Assembly (NCBI GenBank): GCA_033344875.1
Contig: JAWPMO010000001.1
Coordinates: 1,699,595-1,763,594, forward strand
Length of the DNA stretch: 64,000 nt
Source of the DNA: Ilumatobacteraceae bacterium
Lineage (GTDB): Bacteria > Actinomycetota > Acidimicrobiia > Acidimicrobiales > Ilumatobacteraceae
Direction of reading: 5' to 3'
The position numbers and the translations under genes are program-made. A model generated the notes under the pieces. That model was not told the origin of the DNA. It saw nothing but the letters and a program-made list of their open reading frames with translations, and did no database searches. Below are positions 44,465 through 52,919 of the stretch, one piece after another. How positions within the stretch are numbered: the stretch's first letter is position 1; the number at the start of each line of letters is the position of its first letter.

Positions 44465-45262
44465 TCAGCGGGTCCGCATGCTGTCGGCGCCCCCGTCGAC
44501 GACGATCCGCTGTCCGGTGAGGTACCCGGCACCGTCGCTGCACAGGTACGACACCACGTCGGCGACATCCGACGGTTGGCACACCCGGCCGAACGGGAAG
44601 CTGGAGTCCAGCTCACGCAGATCGTCCATCTCCCGCTTCGCGTAGATCGCGCGAGCGAGCCGGACGCCCATGTCGGTCTCGACCAGTCCGGGAGCGACGA
44701 TGTTCACGTGGATGCCGTGCGCGAGTTCCTCCTTGGCGAGCGTGAACGCCAGCGACTCGATCGCGGCCTTCCCCATGCTGTACGGCGCCCCGTTGGCGCC
44801 GTGGCTGTGGGCGGCGACCGACGAGATCATCACGATGTCGCCCCGGTCGCCCTCACGCATCCCGGGCAGCACGAGCCGGCACGCGTGGTGCGCCCCCACC
44901 GCGTGGGTGTGCAGCACCCGAAGCAGTTCGTCCGGGTCGGTGTCGGCGACCGATCGGCCCCGTGAGGCGATCCCGGCGTTACAGACGAGCAGGTCCACCG
45001 GTCCCAGGTCGGCGGTGATCTGCCCGATCATCGTCGACATCGCATCCGCATCGTCGACCGAGGCGCCATAGGCGCGAGCCACACCGCCGGACGACTCGAT
45101 CGCCCCGACCGTGGTCGCAGCGGCTTCGGCGTCACGTCGATAGTTCACCGCGACGGCGGCCCCCTCGGCCGCGAGTCGTTCGCTGATCGCGCGTCCGATG
45201 CCCCGACCTCCGCCGGTCACGAGGGCGATCCTGTCGGAGAGGGGTCTGTCGCGGCCGGCCAT
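44465..45262 (-). CDS. Short-chain dehydrogenase/reductase
   Basis: The 265-residue classical SDR has the cofactor loop 'TGGGRGIG' (16-23), 'CNAGIAS', catalytic S147/S148, Y161 and K165 in 'YSMGK', and 'VAPGLVETDM'. The C-terminal 'YLTGQRIVVDGG' is standard. Sequence is closest in style to FabG-like 3-oxoacyl reductases, but the substrate is open. Its 3' end abuts that of the stalk protein; its start is 128 bases from the divergent amidohydrolase gene. Confidence 0.85.
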   Translation of the reverse strand: MAGRDRPLSDRIALVTGGGRGIGRAISERLAAEGAAVAVNYRRDAEAAATTVGAIESSGGVARAYGASVDDADAMSTMIGQITADLGPVDLLVCNAGIASRGRSVADTDPDELLRVLHTHAVGAHHACRLVLPGMREGDRGDIVMISSVAAHSHGANGAPYSMGKAAIESLAFTLAKEELAHGIHVNIVAPGLVETDMGVRLARAIYAKREMDDLRELDSSFPFGRVCQPSDVADVVSYLCSDGAGYLTGQRIVVDGGADSMRTR

Positions 45263-45390
45263 GTGACCACCTTGTCAGGTGATCGACGACCGGAGGAAGG
45301 CGGCCGTCACTGGTTTCGACGAGCCGCCGACACCCGGCGCGACCGAGCACTGACCAGGCCATGCAGGCACCGACGACGTACGGTTCAGCC

Positions 45391-46758
45391 GTGAGCGAAT
45401 CCGTTGACCTGATCATCCTGGGCGACGTCGTCGTGACGATGGCGACCGACGGCGACGATGTTCGAGATGGTGCCGTCGCCGTCCGGGGCGGGCGGATCGT
45501 CGCCGTCACCACCGCCGCCGAGGCCGCCGAACGCTTCGTGGCCGCCGACACGATCGGCGGACCCGGCACGGTCGTGCTGCCCGGACTCGTCAACGCTCAT
45601 CAGCATCTGACGGGCGACCGGTTGATCAGCTCGACGATCCCCGACGACCTCGGTCTCGGCGATGCGCTCGAACAGTGGGCACTTCCCTCCCACGAAGCGC
45701 ACACCGGTGATCTCGACCAGATGTCGGCGACGCTGTCGCTCATCGAGTCCGTGACGAACGGCATCACGTTCACCGTCGAAGCCGGAACGGTCGCACATCC
45801 CGGCCGTGTGCTCGCCGCGTTCGACGCCGTCGGTGTCGGCGGGACCCTGGGCTCGTGGGGGTGGGACGTCGAGGGCGGCACCCACGCCGGCTCGGTCGAC
45901 CAGGTCCTCGACCGCCAGCGGCACGTGATCGACCTCACCGCCGGCCACCCCAGGGTCGATGGTTGGGTCACGCTGGTCGGACACGACCTGATGAGCGACG
46001 ATCTGGTCAGCGCAGCGGGCGAACTCGCCCGTTCGAGCGGCACGGGCTTCACGTTCCACATGTCGCCGAGCGGCTCCGACGCGATCGCCTACCGCAAGCG
46101 CGTCCACCGCCGCCCGCTCCAACACCTCGCCGACCTCGGTGTCCTCGGCGATCATCTGCTCGTCGCCCACGCGGTCCACATCGACGACGCCGAACTCGAC
46201 CTCGTCCTCGACCACGACGTCGCCGTCGCATCGTGCCCGTGGGCCTATCTCCGACTCGGGCAGGGCATCAGTGGCTCGTTCCACCACCCCCGCCTCATCC
46301 ACCACGGCGGCCGCGTCGCGCTCGGTTGCGACAGCGAGAACGCCGGCGACGCGATCGACATCTTCGCCGCGGCACGCCTGTTCGCAGGGCTCGCCAAGGA
46401 CACGCGCGGCGAGCCGACCGCCTTCTCGGCCCGACAGGCCCTGCGCCTGGCGACGATCGACGGCGCCCGTGCGCTCCACCTCGACCACGAACTGGGATCG
46501 CTCGAGGCAGGCAAGCGGGCCGACGTGGTCGTCGTCGACACCACCGGACCGGCGTGGACGCCGCACGCCGACGATCCGACGCTGGCCGTGGTGTGGGGCA
46601 GCGACGGACGAGCGGTCCGCGATGTGGTCGCGTCGGGCCGGGTCGTCGTTCGGGACGGGGCCTGCGTGACGGTCGATCACCGTTCGCTGGCCGCCGAAGC
46701 GCAAGAAATGCACCGGCTGCTGGTATCCAAGTGTGGTGCGCATCCTCGTAACGAATGA
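45391..46758 (+). CDS. Amidohydrolase-superfamily deaminase (TrzN/ATZ type), paralogue of the 57.5-kb gene
   Basis: The 455-residue protein has a metal site H70/H72 in 'LVNAHQHLTGD', 'VTLVGHDLMSDDL', 'FTFHMSPSGSD', 'LLVAHAVHIDDAEL' and the late D in 'VALGCDSENAGD'. The family hydrolyses ring amino, halide or amide groups (S-adenosylhomocysteine or guanine deaminase, triazine hydrolases). It shares long identical stretches with the amidohydrolase at 57535-58953 ('CPWAYLRLGQG', 'WVTLVGHDL'), so the two are paralogues. GTG start has TACGGT six bases upstream. The 3' end overlaps surE by 26 bases. Confidence 0.8.
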   Translation: MSESVDLIILGDVVVTMATDGDDVRDGAVAVRGGRIVAVTTAAEAAERFVAADTIGGPGTVVLPGLVNAHQHLTGDRLISSTIPDDLGLGDALEQWALPSHEAHTGDLDQMSATLSLIESVTNGITFTVEAGTVAHPGRVLAAFDAVGVGGTLGSWGWDVEGGTHAGSVDQVLDRQRHVIDLTAGHPRVDGWVTLVGHDLMSDDLVSAAGELARSSGTGFTFHMSPSGSDAIAYRKRVHRRPLQHLADLGVLGDHLLVAHAVHIDDAELDLVLDHDVAVASCPWAYLRLGQGISGSFHHPRLIHHGGRVALGCDSENAGDAIDIFAAARLFAGLAKDTRGEPTAFSARQALRLATIDGARALHLDHELGSLEAGKRADVVVVDTTGPAWTPHADDPTLAVVWGSDGRAVRDVVASGRVVVRDGACVTVDHRSLAAEAQEMHRLLVSKCGAHPRNE

Positions 46759-47551
46759 CGACGGCGTCCTCGCGCCGGGCATCCTCCCCCTCGCCCAGGC
46801 GATGACCGAACACGGTGACGTCACCGTCGTTGCCCCCGACTCGGAATACTCGGGTGCCGGGGCCGCGATCGGCGCGATCTGGGAGCGGGTGCCACACGTC
46901 ACCCGCCACCGACTCGACGGGGTTCCGGCAGCGTGGGCGGTCAACGGCCCGCCGGCCCTCGCCGTCATGTACGCCCGGCTGGGTGCGTTCGGCGGCCAGT
47001 TCGACCTCGTGGTCTCGGGCATCAACCCGGGAGCGAACGTGGGCCGGTCGGTGTACCACTCCGGCACCGTCGGCGCGTGCCTGTCAGGCCGCAACGGCGG
47101 CTGGTCGGGCATCGCCGTGAGCCAGGCGTCGACCGGTTGGGGTGTCGAGGGTCAGGCCTGGGACGCGTCGCACCAGAAGTGGGAGACGGCGGCGACCGTC
47201 GCCTCCGAGTTCGTACGCGGCTACCTGGAGGAACCACCGACCGACGTGGTGATCGCGAACATCAACGTGCCGAACCTCGAACTGTCGGAGATCGACGGCT
47301 GGGCGATGACCGAGGTCGGTGGTCTGCCACCCCGGTCCATGTCGCAGGCCACGCTGGTCCCCCGCGAGGGTCAGCCCGACGAGTTCGACGTCGATGTCAG
47401 TTGGGGTGAGCCGGTCGAGCTGCCCGAGCACACCGACGGCGGCACGATCGAACGCGGCAAGGTGTCGGTGACGTACCTGACCCGGCTCCAGGCCGAACCC
47501 CGGAGCGATCTCGGCTCGGCCGAGGCGGCGCTCGACCAGCTCCTGAACTGA
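46733..47551 (+). CDS. surE: 5'/3'-nucleotidase SurE
   Basis: The 272-residue SurE dephosphorylates nucleoside monophosphates and some polyphosphates. The metal site is D9-D10 in 'RILVTNDDG', with the serine in 'EYSGAGAAIG', 'AVNGPPALAVMYARLG', 'LVVSGINPGANVGRSVYHSG' and 'GTVGACLSGRNGG'. A GTG at 46736 is an alternative start. It overlaps the amidohydrolase gene by 26 bases, suggesting a co-transcribed nucleotide-breakdown pair. Confidence 0.9.
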   Translation: MVRILVTNDDGVLAPGILPLAQAMTEHGDVTVVAPDSEYSGAGAAIGAIWERVPHVTRHRLDGVPAAWAVNGPPALAVMYARLGAFGGQFDLVVSGINPGANVGRSVYHSGTVGACLSGRNGGWSGIAVSQASTGWGVEGQAWDASHQKWETAATVASEFVRGYLEEPPTDVVIANINVPNLELSEIDGWAMTEVGGLPPRSMSQATLVPREGQPDEFDVDVSWGEPVELPEHTDGGTIERGKVSVTYLTRLQAEPRSDLGSAEAALDQLLN

Positions 47552-47568
47552 ACCTTCGACCGAGCCCC

Positions 47569-49461
47569 TTACCCGACCGGGACGGGTTCGATCTCGTCGG
47601 CCGGTTCGAAGCCGAGCACGTGGCCGTAGAACCACAGTTCGGCTTCGACCGATCGCACGATGTTCTCCGCCCGTCGGAAGCCGTGCCCTTCGCCGTCGAA
47701 CACGATCGATCCGACCGGGATGCCATTCCGCTGCATCGCCTCGACGATCTTCTCCGAATGGGCGGGTGGAACCACCGGATCCTCCGAACCCTGCAGCACG
47801 AGCAGCGGCCGGGAGATGGCGTCGACGTGGTTGATCGGTGACCGCTCGGCGTAGACGTCGGCAGCCTCCGGCCACGGTCCGACGAGCGACACGGCGTACT
47901 GCGACTCGAACTTGTGGTCGTCGGTCAGGAGCGCTTCGAGGTCGGCCACGCCGAACAGGTTGGTCCCGGTCGCGAACACGTCATGGTGCGCCAACGCCAG
48001 CAGCGTCGTCGTCCCCCCGGCGCTGCCGCCACGGATCACGAGGCGACCACCGTCGACGTCGCCGCGATCGGCCAGGTACCGGGCGGCCGCCACGGCGTCG
48101 TCGACGTCGGTCTTGCACCAGTTGCCACGGAGGAGGTTGCGGTAGCGGCGGCCGTAGCTCGTGCTGCCGCGGTAGTCGACGTCGACGACCGCGAATCCAC
48201 GGCTCGTCCAGAAGCGCTGTCCGAGCCGGAGCGCTCGGTCGGCCGACGATGTGGGCCCGCCGTGGATGAACACGACCAGCGGCGGACGCTCACCGGCCGG
48301 GAGTTCGTGATCGGGGTGCGCCGGCGCCGAGAACAGGCCGTATGCCGTGCCGCCATCGGTCGTCGGGTACTCGATGAACTCGGGGGTCGGGAAGAAGACG
48401 TCGTCGAGGCCCAGGTCGCGAGCCGGTCGCAGCACCTCGACCTCGGCACCGACGAGTCGCACGACCTCGGACTCGTGGGAGAACGAGGCCCCGACGAACA
48501 CGAGGGCATCACCCGAGCGGCGGAGCGAGGTGATCGACGAGTACGGCACCTCGACGCCGTTGCTCAACCGGTCGCCGGTCGGGCCGGCGATGACGTGGAT
48601 GTCGCCCACGTACCTGGAACCGCCGAACACCCAGTGCGGTTCGACGATGTCGTACTCGCCACCGGCCCGGTGCGTGAGCTCACCGGATTCGAGATCGACG
48701 GAGTACAGATTCCACCAGTCGGTGCGATCGGTCGCGACCGTCAGCGAGCCGTCGGCCCCCCAGTTCGGCTCCTGGAGCGCCTCGTCGCCGTTGCCGGCGA
48801 GTCGGCGATGGTTCGTCGCCTCGCCGTCGACGAGGTCGGCGATCCAGAGTTCGGTCGCGTCCCACGGCATGTTCGGGTGCATCCACTGGATCCACACCAG
48901 GCGAGTTCCGTCGGGCGACACCCGGGGGGCGGCGTAGAAGTCGGCGCCGGTGGCCAGGGTCACAATGCGCTGCGAGCCATCGGTCGCGACCGCCACCAGT
49001 TCGTTCACGGCTTCGCGACGATCGACGTGTTCGAGATCGCCGTGGCGTTCGTGGACGCACCCGTACCAGGCACCGTCGGGCGTCACGCGTCCGTCGGCGT
49101 ACCGCAGGGCACGGGGCGCCGCTGGCTCGGGCGAGAGCATCTCGGGCTCGCCGCCCGGCTCGATCCGACGCAGGCGCTGATCGTCGAACTCGACGTAGTA
49201 CGCAGCGCCGCGATCGACCCACCAGGCACCACCGCCGTACTCGTGCACACGGGTGCGGACGTTCGCCCCCGGCGGGGTGACCTCGATCGTCTCGCCGGCG
49301 CGCCACCGGACGAGCGCGGTGCGGCCTGCCTCCTCGGGGCGCTGTTCGGCCCACCAGACGTCGTCGCCGTCGGCCACGACTTCGCCGATCCCGATCGCAC
49401 CCCCCACCAGGGTGGCAGCGGTGATCGGTGACGGCCAGGTTCCGGCGGGCAGCGGTTGCAT
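47569..49461 (-). CDS. S9-family prolyl-oligopeptidase-like peptidase
   Basis: The roughly 630-residue protein has an N-terminal beta-propeller (to about 370) and a C-terminal alpha/beta-hydrolase domain. The nucleophile is S480 in 'VIRGGSAGGTTTL', the acid is in 'VLQGSEDPVVPP', and the histidine is in 'FDGEGHGFRR'. 'PPLVVFIHGGPTSSADRAL' and 'DVDYRGSTSYGRRYR' are the oxyanion and loop segments of acylaminoacyl peptidases. No signal peptide is seen, so it is cytosolic. Start is ATG 49461 (AGGA upstream) or 49470. Confidence 0.87.
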   Translation of the reverse strand: MQPLPAGTWPSPITAATLVGGAIGIGEVVADGDDVWWAEQRPEEAGRTALVRWRAGETIEVTPPGANVRTRVHEYGGGAWWVDRGAAYYVEFDDQRLRRIEPGGEPEMLSPEPAAPRALRYADGRVTPDGAWYGCVHERHGDLEHVDRREAVNELVAVATDGSQRIVTLATGADFYAAPRVSPDGTRLVWIQWMHPNMPWDATELWIADLVDGEATNHRRLAGNGDEALQEPNWGADGSLTVATDRTDWWNLYSVDLESGELTHRAGGEYDIVEPHWVFGGSRYVGDIHVIAGPTGDRLSNGVEVPYSSITSLRRSGDALVFVGASFSHESEVVRLVGAEVEVLRPARDLGLDDVFFPTPEFIEYPTTDGGTAYGLFSAPAHPDHELPAGERPPLVVFIHGGPTSSADRALRLGQRFWTSRGFAVVDVDYRGSTSYGRRYRNLLRGNWCKTDVDDAVAAARYLADRGDVDGGRLVIRGGSAGGTTTLLALAHHDVFATGTNLFGVADLEALLTDDHKFESQYAVSLVGPWPEAADVYAERSPINHVDAISRPLLVLQGSEDPVVPPAHSEKIVEAMQRNGIPVGSIVFDGEGHGFRRAENIVRSVEAELWFYGHVLGFEPADEIEPVPVG

Positions 49462-49518
49462 GTCCGCCATCCTCGCAGGCGGACCGCCGGCACGTGTCGC
49501 TGGTTCGTTCGCCGCGGA

Positions 49519-49548
49519 TGGTCTGACCAGCAGACCAAGTGCTACGGT
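49519..49548. promoter_or_regulatory. Candidate operator overlapping the promoter of the VOC gene at 49.6 kb
   Basis: A perfect inverted repeat with 7-base arms and a 5-base spacer (49519-49525 and 49531-49537) ends five bases before the -10 box TACGGT (49543-49548). The left half also contains TGGTCTGACCA, itself palindromic and of the TGGT-N3-ACCA form bound by FadR/GntR-type repressors. A ribosome site AGGAGGA (49564-49570) follows, then ATG 49579. The site lies between two divergent starts, so it could control the peptidase gene as well. Confidence 0.5.
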
Positions 49549-49578
49549 ATCGGCGACCAGCTCAGGAGGACCCTCACC

Positions 49579-50109
49579 ATGAACTACCCCAACATTCTCG
49601 TCTTCGTGGACTTCCCCGTCGGCGATGTCGACGAAGCCAACCGCTTCTACACCGAGGTGTTCGGGTGGGAGATCGAGGAGCGCATCCCCGGTGTGTTCCA
49701 CCGGATCATCCCCGGCCAGAACTTCAAGATCGACGACGGCTCGCAGGGCCCGACCGGCAATCTCCACATGGGGCTGTCGTACGCCGGCGACCCCCGCCCC
49801 GATCCGCGACCCGAGGCCGAACGCGGCGAGCGTCGGATGTTCTCCGGTGGCCGCACGACCAGGGCATGGATCCTGGTCTCCGACGACGACGACATGGACG
49901 CGATCATGGATCGTGCGGTCGCGAACGGCGGCACCGAGCAGTGGCGCCACCACTTCTGGACCGAGTTCGGCGGCGCCAACGCCTCCTTCGTCGACCCGTG
50001 GGGCAACGTGATCATGCTCTGGGAACACCTCGACGGCATCGAGCAGGACCCCGATACCCACGAACTCGTCGGCGACGCCAAGCTCCCCGACGGCTGGACC
50101 ATCGAGTAA
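49579..50109 (+). CDS. VOC family protein, two-module form
   Basis: The 176-residue VOC protein has 'ILVFVDFPVGDVDEANRFYT' with 'EVFGWEIEERIPGVFHRIIP', 'AWILVSDDDDMDAIMDRAVA' and 'ASFVDPWGNVIMLWEH'. The pattern is that of the 'glyoxalase/bleomycin-resistance-like' proteins of actinobacteria; no reaction is known. It has a strong ribosome site and a candidate operator upstream. Confidence 0.82.
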   Translation: MNYPNILVFVDFPVGDVDEANRFYTEVFGWEIEERIPGVFHRIIPGQNFKIDDGSQGPTGNLHMGLSYAGDPRPDPRPEAERGERRMFSGGRTTRAWILVSDDDDMDAIMDRAVANGGTEQWRHHFWTEFGGANASFVDPWGNVIMLWEHLDGIEQDPDTHELVGDAKLPDGWTIE

Positions 50110-50182
50110 CACCGCCCGGGATCAACACGTGTGCGAGCCGTCGAGCTGCATCCGCCAGGCGCGGGTCGGCCACGGTGATCAA

Positions 50183-50210
50183 GCCGCGGCGATCAGGCCG
50201 CGGCGATCAG
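50183..50210. repeat. Perfect 14-base tandem duplication
   Basis: The unit GCCGCGGCGATCAG occurs twice in direct succession between the VOC stop and the lipoprotein stop. It contains the palindrome GCCGCGGC. It may be a simple slippage product in the 3' intergenic space; no coding role. Confidence 0.75.
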
Positions 50211-50219
50211 CGCGTCTCG

Positions 50220-50825
50220 TCAGCCACAGTCGATCTCGAAGTCGACGACGGTGGGCTCCTGGCTCGAGTTCTTCATCACGATCGTTCCGGTGACGCGACT
50301 GCCGTCGATCTGGTACGCGGTCTGGCCGCTGTCGTCGCCCCGGTATCGGGTGTCGATCCCCATCGGCCCGTAGTCGAACGAGCCGTCGACATCCATCAAT
50401 TCGGTGTCGTCCATGTCGTTGGGCAGCTGGAGGTCGACGATGCCGTCGATGTCACCGTTCTCGGCGAGCACCAGGTCGCCGTTGTCGTCGACCGGATACC
50501 CGATGACACGAAACCCTGCACCGAAGAAGCTCGGATCACAATCCTCGAGGGTGATGTCGTCGACGCCCTCGATCTGCGAGTACTCGAGGCCCGACATCGC
50601 GTATCTCAGCTCCTCGCCATCGACCGTGAAGATGCCGAACGCGTCGCCACCGCCACCATCGCCATCGCCATCGGCGTCACCATCGCCGTCGGCGTCACCG
50701 TCACCGCCGTCGGGTGCTGCGACGTCCTCGCCTGCGTCCCCGGGCGTCGCGTCGTCGTCACCCCCGCAGGCAGCGAACACCAGCGCCATTCCCGCCGCTA
50801 CGCACATGATCTGCTTCACTCGCAT
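50220..50825 (-). CDS. Lipoprotein with Gly/Asp-rich linker
   Basis: The 201-residue protein has a lipoprotein signal ending 'LVFAACGGDDD' (lipobox A-A-C or F-A-A-C with C20), a linker of Asp, Gly and Ala (about 24-62), then a beta-rich domain with three more cysteines in 'LEDCDPSFFG' and the C-terminal 'VDFEIDCG'. GGAGG stands five bases before the ATG. No family recognised. The acid-rich linker resembles those of exported actinobacterial lipoproteins. The 254 bases upstream, up to the MarR gene, contain no gene. Confidence 0.7.
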   Translation of the reverse strand: MRVKQIMCVAAGMALVFAACGGDDDATPGDAGEDVAAPDGGDGDADGDGDADGDGDGGGGDAFGIFTVDGEELRYAMSGLEYSQIEGVDDITLEDCDPSFFGAGFRVIGYPVDDNGDLVLAENGDIDGIVDLQLPNDMDDTELMDVDGSFDYGPMGIDTRYRGDDSGQTAYQIDGSRVTGTIVMKNSSQEPTVVDFEIDCG

Positions 50826-51079
50826 GTCGACCTCCGATCGGATCGGTAGCCCACTGTACGACAGCACGACGACCACGTCGGACGATTTTCCGCTGGGCCG
50901 GACCCTGCCGCCGGCGCCGCCGCCCCGTGAACCACCTCGTCGGCCGGGCGCCGAGACCGGCTCGCGCTCCTCGCCGAGCGATCGCCCCGGGGTGACACGA
51001 GTCGATCAGCCTGACCTCGTTCTCGGGGCGCAGCCATCGGCACCTCCGGCCGACCAGGGCCTCGTTAGCATCGTCGATC

Positions 51080-51586
51080 GTGGATGACGACGCCGTTCGC
51101 TGGCTCACCGACGACGAGGAGCTGGCATGGCTCTCACTGATCAGCGTCCTGATGCAGCTGCAACCCGCACTCGACGCTCAACTCCAGCGAGACTCCGGGC
51201 TGTCGTTCTACGAGTACGGCGTGTTGGCCTCGCTCTCCCAGGTGGACGACACCGTCGGGCTGCGGATGAGCGACCTCGCGGCCGTGACGAACGGACAGCT
51301 CCCCCGCCTCTCACAGGTGATCACGCGCATGGAGAAGCGAGCGTGGGTCGAGCGCTGCGCCGACCCCGACGACGGACGCGCGACCAGGGTGGTGCTGCTG
51401 CCGGCCGGCACCGAGGTACTCGACGCTGCTGCACCGGGCCACGTCGACCAGGTGCGCGAGCTGGTGTTCGACCAGCTCACCGAGACGCAGGTCCGCCGGC
51501 TCCACGGCATCTGTCGAACGATCTCCCAGGCACTCGGCACACCGCCACTCCTGCTCGATATCGAACGGCAGCGATCGAGCGACTGA
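51080..51586 (+). CDS. MarR-family transcriptional regulator
   Basis: The 168-residue winged-helix protein has an N-terminal dimerisation helix ('WLSLISVLMQLQPALDAQLQ'), the helix-turn-helix 'LRMSDLAAVTNGQLPRLSQV' and wing 'RMEKRAWVERCADPDDGRAT', then C-terminal helices. MarR proteins repress genes near them until a small aromatic or oxidant ligand binds. The target is not evident; it sits upstream of the sigma-factor pair. GTG 51080 has TAGCAT eight bases upstream, so it is probably leaderless. Confidence 0.87.
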   Translation: MDDDAVRWLTDDEELAWLSLISVLMQLQPALDAQLQRDSGLSFYEYGVLASLSQVDDTVGLRMSDLAAVTNGQLPRLSQVITRMEKRAWVERCADPDDGRATRVVLLPAGTEVLDAAAPGHVDQVRELVFDQLTETQVRRLHGICRTISQALGTPPLLLDIERQRSSD

Positions 51587-51629
51587 ACTTCGGTGACAGG
51601 ATGCGGTCGGTGCCGGACAGGAACCGGGA

Positions 51630-52235
51630 ATGAGCACGCGCGCAGCCCCGAGCGATGCTGATCGGCGCGCCCGCTTCGAGGTCGTCGCAGCCGAGATCTA
51701 CGAGCCACTGCAGCGATACCTGCGGCGTCGCGCCCGCTCCGACGACGCCGCCGACGTGCTCGCGGACACGTTGCTCGTGGTCTGGCGGCGCCTCGACGAC
51801 GTGCCGCCAGAACCGCTCCCCTGGTGCATCGGAGTAGCGCTGCGCAACCTCGCCAACCACCGGCGTGGCGACGATCGACGTCTGCGGCTCGTCGAACGGA
51901 CCGCCGCCCAGCCGCGCCCCGAGACGAACGACGATCCCCAACTCGCGATCGAGCGGGGCGACCCCGAACTCGCCGCAGCGATCGGAACGCTGTCGGAGAG
52001 CGAGGCCGAGATCGTGCGGCTCTGGGCCTGGGAACGGCTCGAACCGAGAGAGATCGCCACCGCACTCGACGTGACCCCGAACGCCGTCAGCGTGGCGCTC
52101 AGCCGAGCGAAGCGCAAGCTCGGCTCGCAGCTGGGCGACCACCGCGCGACCGACAGGATCGGTCGGCAGGCGGACACTCCAGGAGCAGAGGTGCCGCCGG
52201 GACCGACGAGCCGGCGAGGAGGAGCCGAACGATGA
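51630..52235 (+). CDS. ECF-type RNA polymerase sigma factor
   Basis: The 201-residue sigma factor has region 2 from about residue 14 ('RFEVVAAEIYEPLQRYLRRR', 'DDAADVLADTLLVVWRRL') and region 4 ('GTLSESEAEIVRLWAWERLE' then 'PREIATALDVTPNAVSVALS'). Region 3 is missing, as in ECF factors. The C-terminal 35 residues are polar and basic. Its stop overlaps the ATG of the anti-sigma-like gene (ATGA), so the two are made together. Confidence 0.88.
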   Translation: MSTRAAPSDADRRARFEVVAAEIYEPLQRYLRRRARSDDAADVLADTLLVVWRRLDDVPPEPLPWCIGVALRNLANHRRGDDRRLRLVERTAAQPRPETNDDPQLAIERGDPELAAAIGTLSESEAEIVRLWAWERLEPREIATALDVTPNAVSVALSRAKRKLGSQLGDHRATDRIGRQADTPGAEVPPGPTSRRGGAER

Positions 52236-52909
52236 ACGACGATCAGCTGCGCGATCGCATCGGACGGACCGACCCGCTCGCCCACTCCGACCCCGGCGGC
52301 ACCTCCATCGATCCGATCACGAGCCACGAGGCTCGCTCACTCCTGGAGGCCGTCATGAACACGCCGTTGACCGAAGACACCACCGAACGTCCCGTCGCAC
52401 CCGTCGACGACGCTCGTGCGACCGCGTCGGGCTCCCGACGCTGGCTCGCTCTCGCTGGGGCAGCCGCTGCGGTCGCCGTGCTCGCCGTCGGTGCCGTCGC
52501 GATGACGGGCGGCGACGACGAACCCGAGGTGGCCGACCCGGTGCCGACGCAGCCCGACGAGTCGAGCGTGCTCGAACTGTCGAGCGGCAACGACGACAGC
52601 ATGGCGAGTTGCATGGTGGTCGACGCCACGATGATCGCCCAGAACCCGATCGCCTTCAAGGGCACGGTCACCATGGCCGACGCCGGCGTCGTGCGATTGA
52701 CGGTCGACGAGGCCTACGCGGGCGTCACCGAGCAGGCGGTCACCCTCAACGCCCCCGAGGGCATGGAAGCCCTGATCGGAGGCGTCGCCTGGGAAATCGG
52801 TGCCCAGTACCTCGTCAGTGCGTGGGACGGCACCGTCAACTACTGCGGCCAGACCGGCCCGGCGACCCCGGAGCTCCAGGCGATCTACGACGACGCCTTC
52901 GGCCGCTGA
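52232..52909 (+). CDS. Membrane partner protein of the ECF sigma factor (anti-sigma-like)
   Basis: The 225-residue protein has a cytoplasmic N-terminus of about 68 residues, a membrane helix ('LALAGAAAAVAVLAVGAVAM', about 72-92) and an extracellular domain with two cysteines ('SMASCMVVDAT', 'VNYCGQTG'). The first 30 residues lack the zinc HxxxCxxC of ZAS anti-sigma factors, so it would be a non-zinc type if it is one. GAGGAGG precedes the ATG. Pairing with sigma is inferred from overlap and topology. Confidence 0.72.
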   Translation: MNDDQLRDRIGRTDPLAHSDPGGTSIDPITSHEARSLLEAVMNTPLTEDTTERPVAPVDDARATASGSRRWLALAGAAAAVAVLAVGAVAMTGGDDEPEVADPVPTQPDESSVLELSSGNDDSMASCMVVDATMIAQNPIAFKGTVTMADAGVVRLTVDEAYAGVTEQAVTLNAPEGMEALIGGVAWEIGAQYLVSAWDGTVNYCGQTGPATPELQAIYDDAFGR

Positions 52910-52919
52910 CCGCGAGTGA

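Noticed and set aside
50183-50210. Transposon target-site duplication
   Set aside because: The two copies are directly adjacent with nothing between them. Simple tandem slippage is sufficient.
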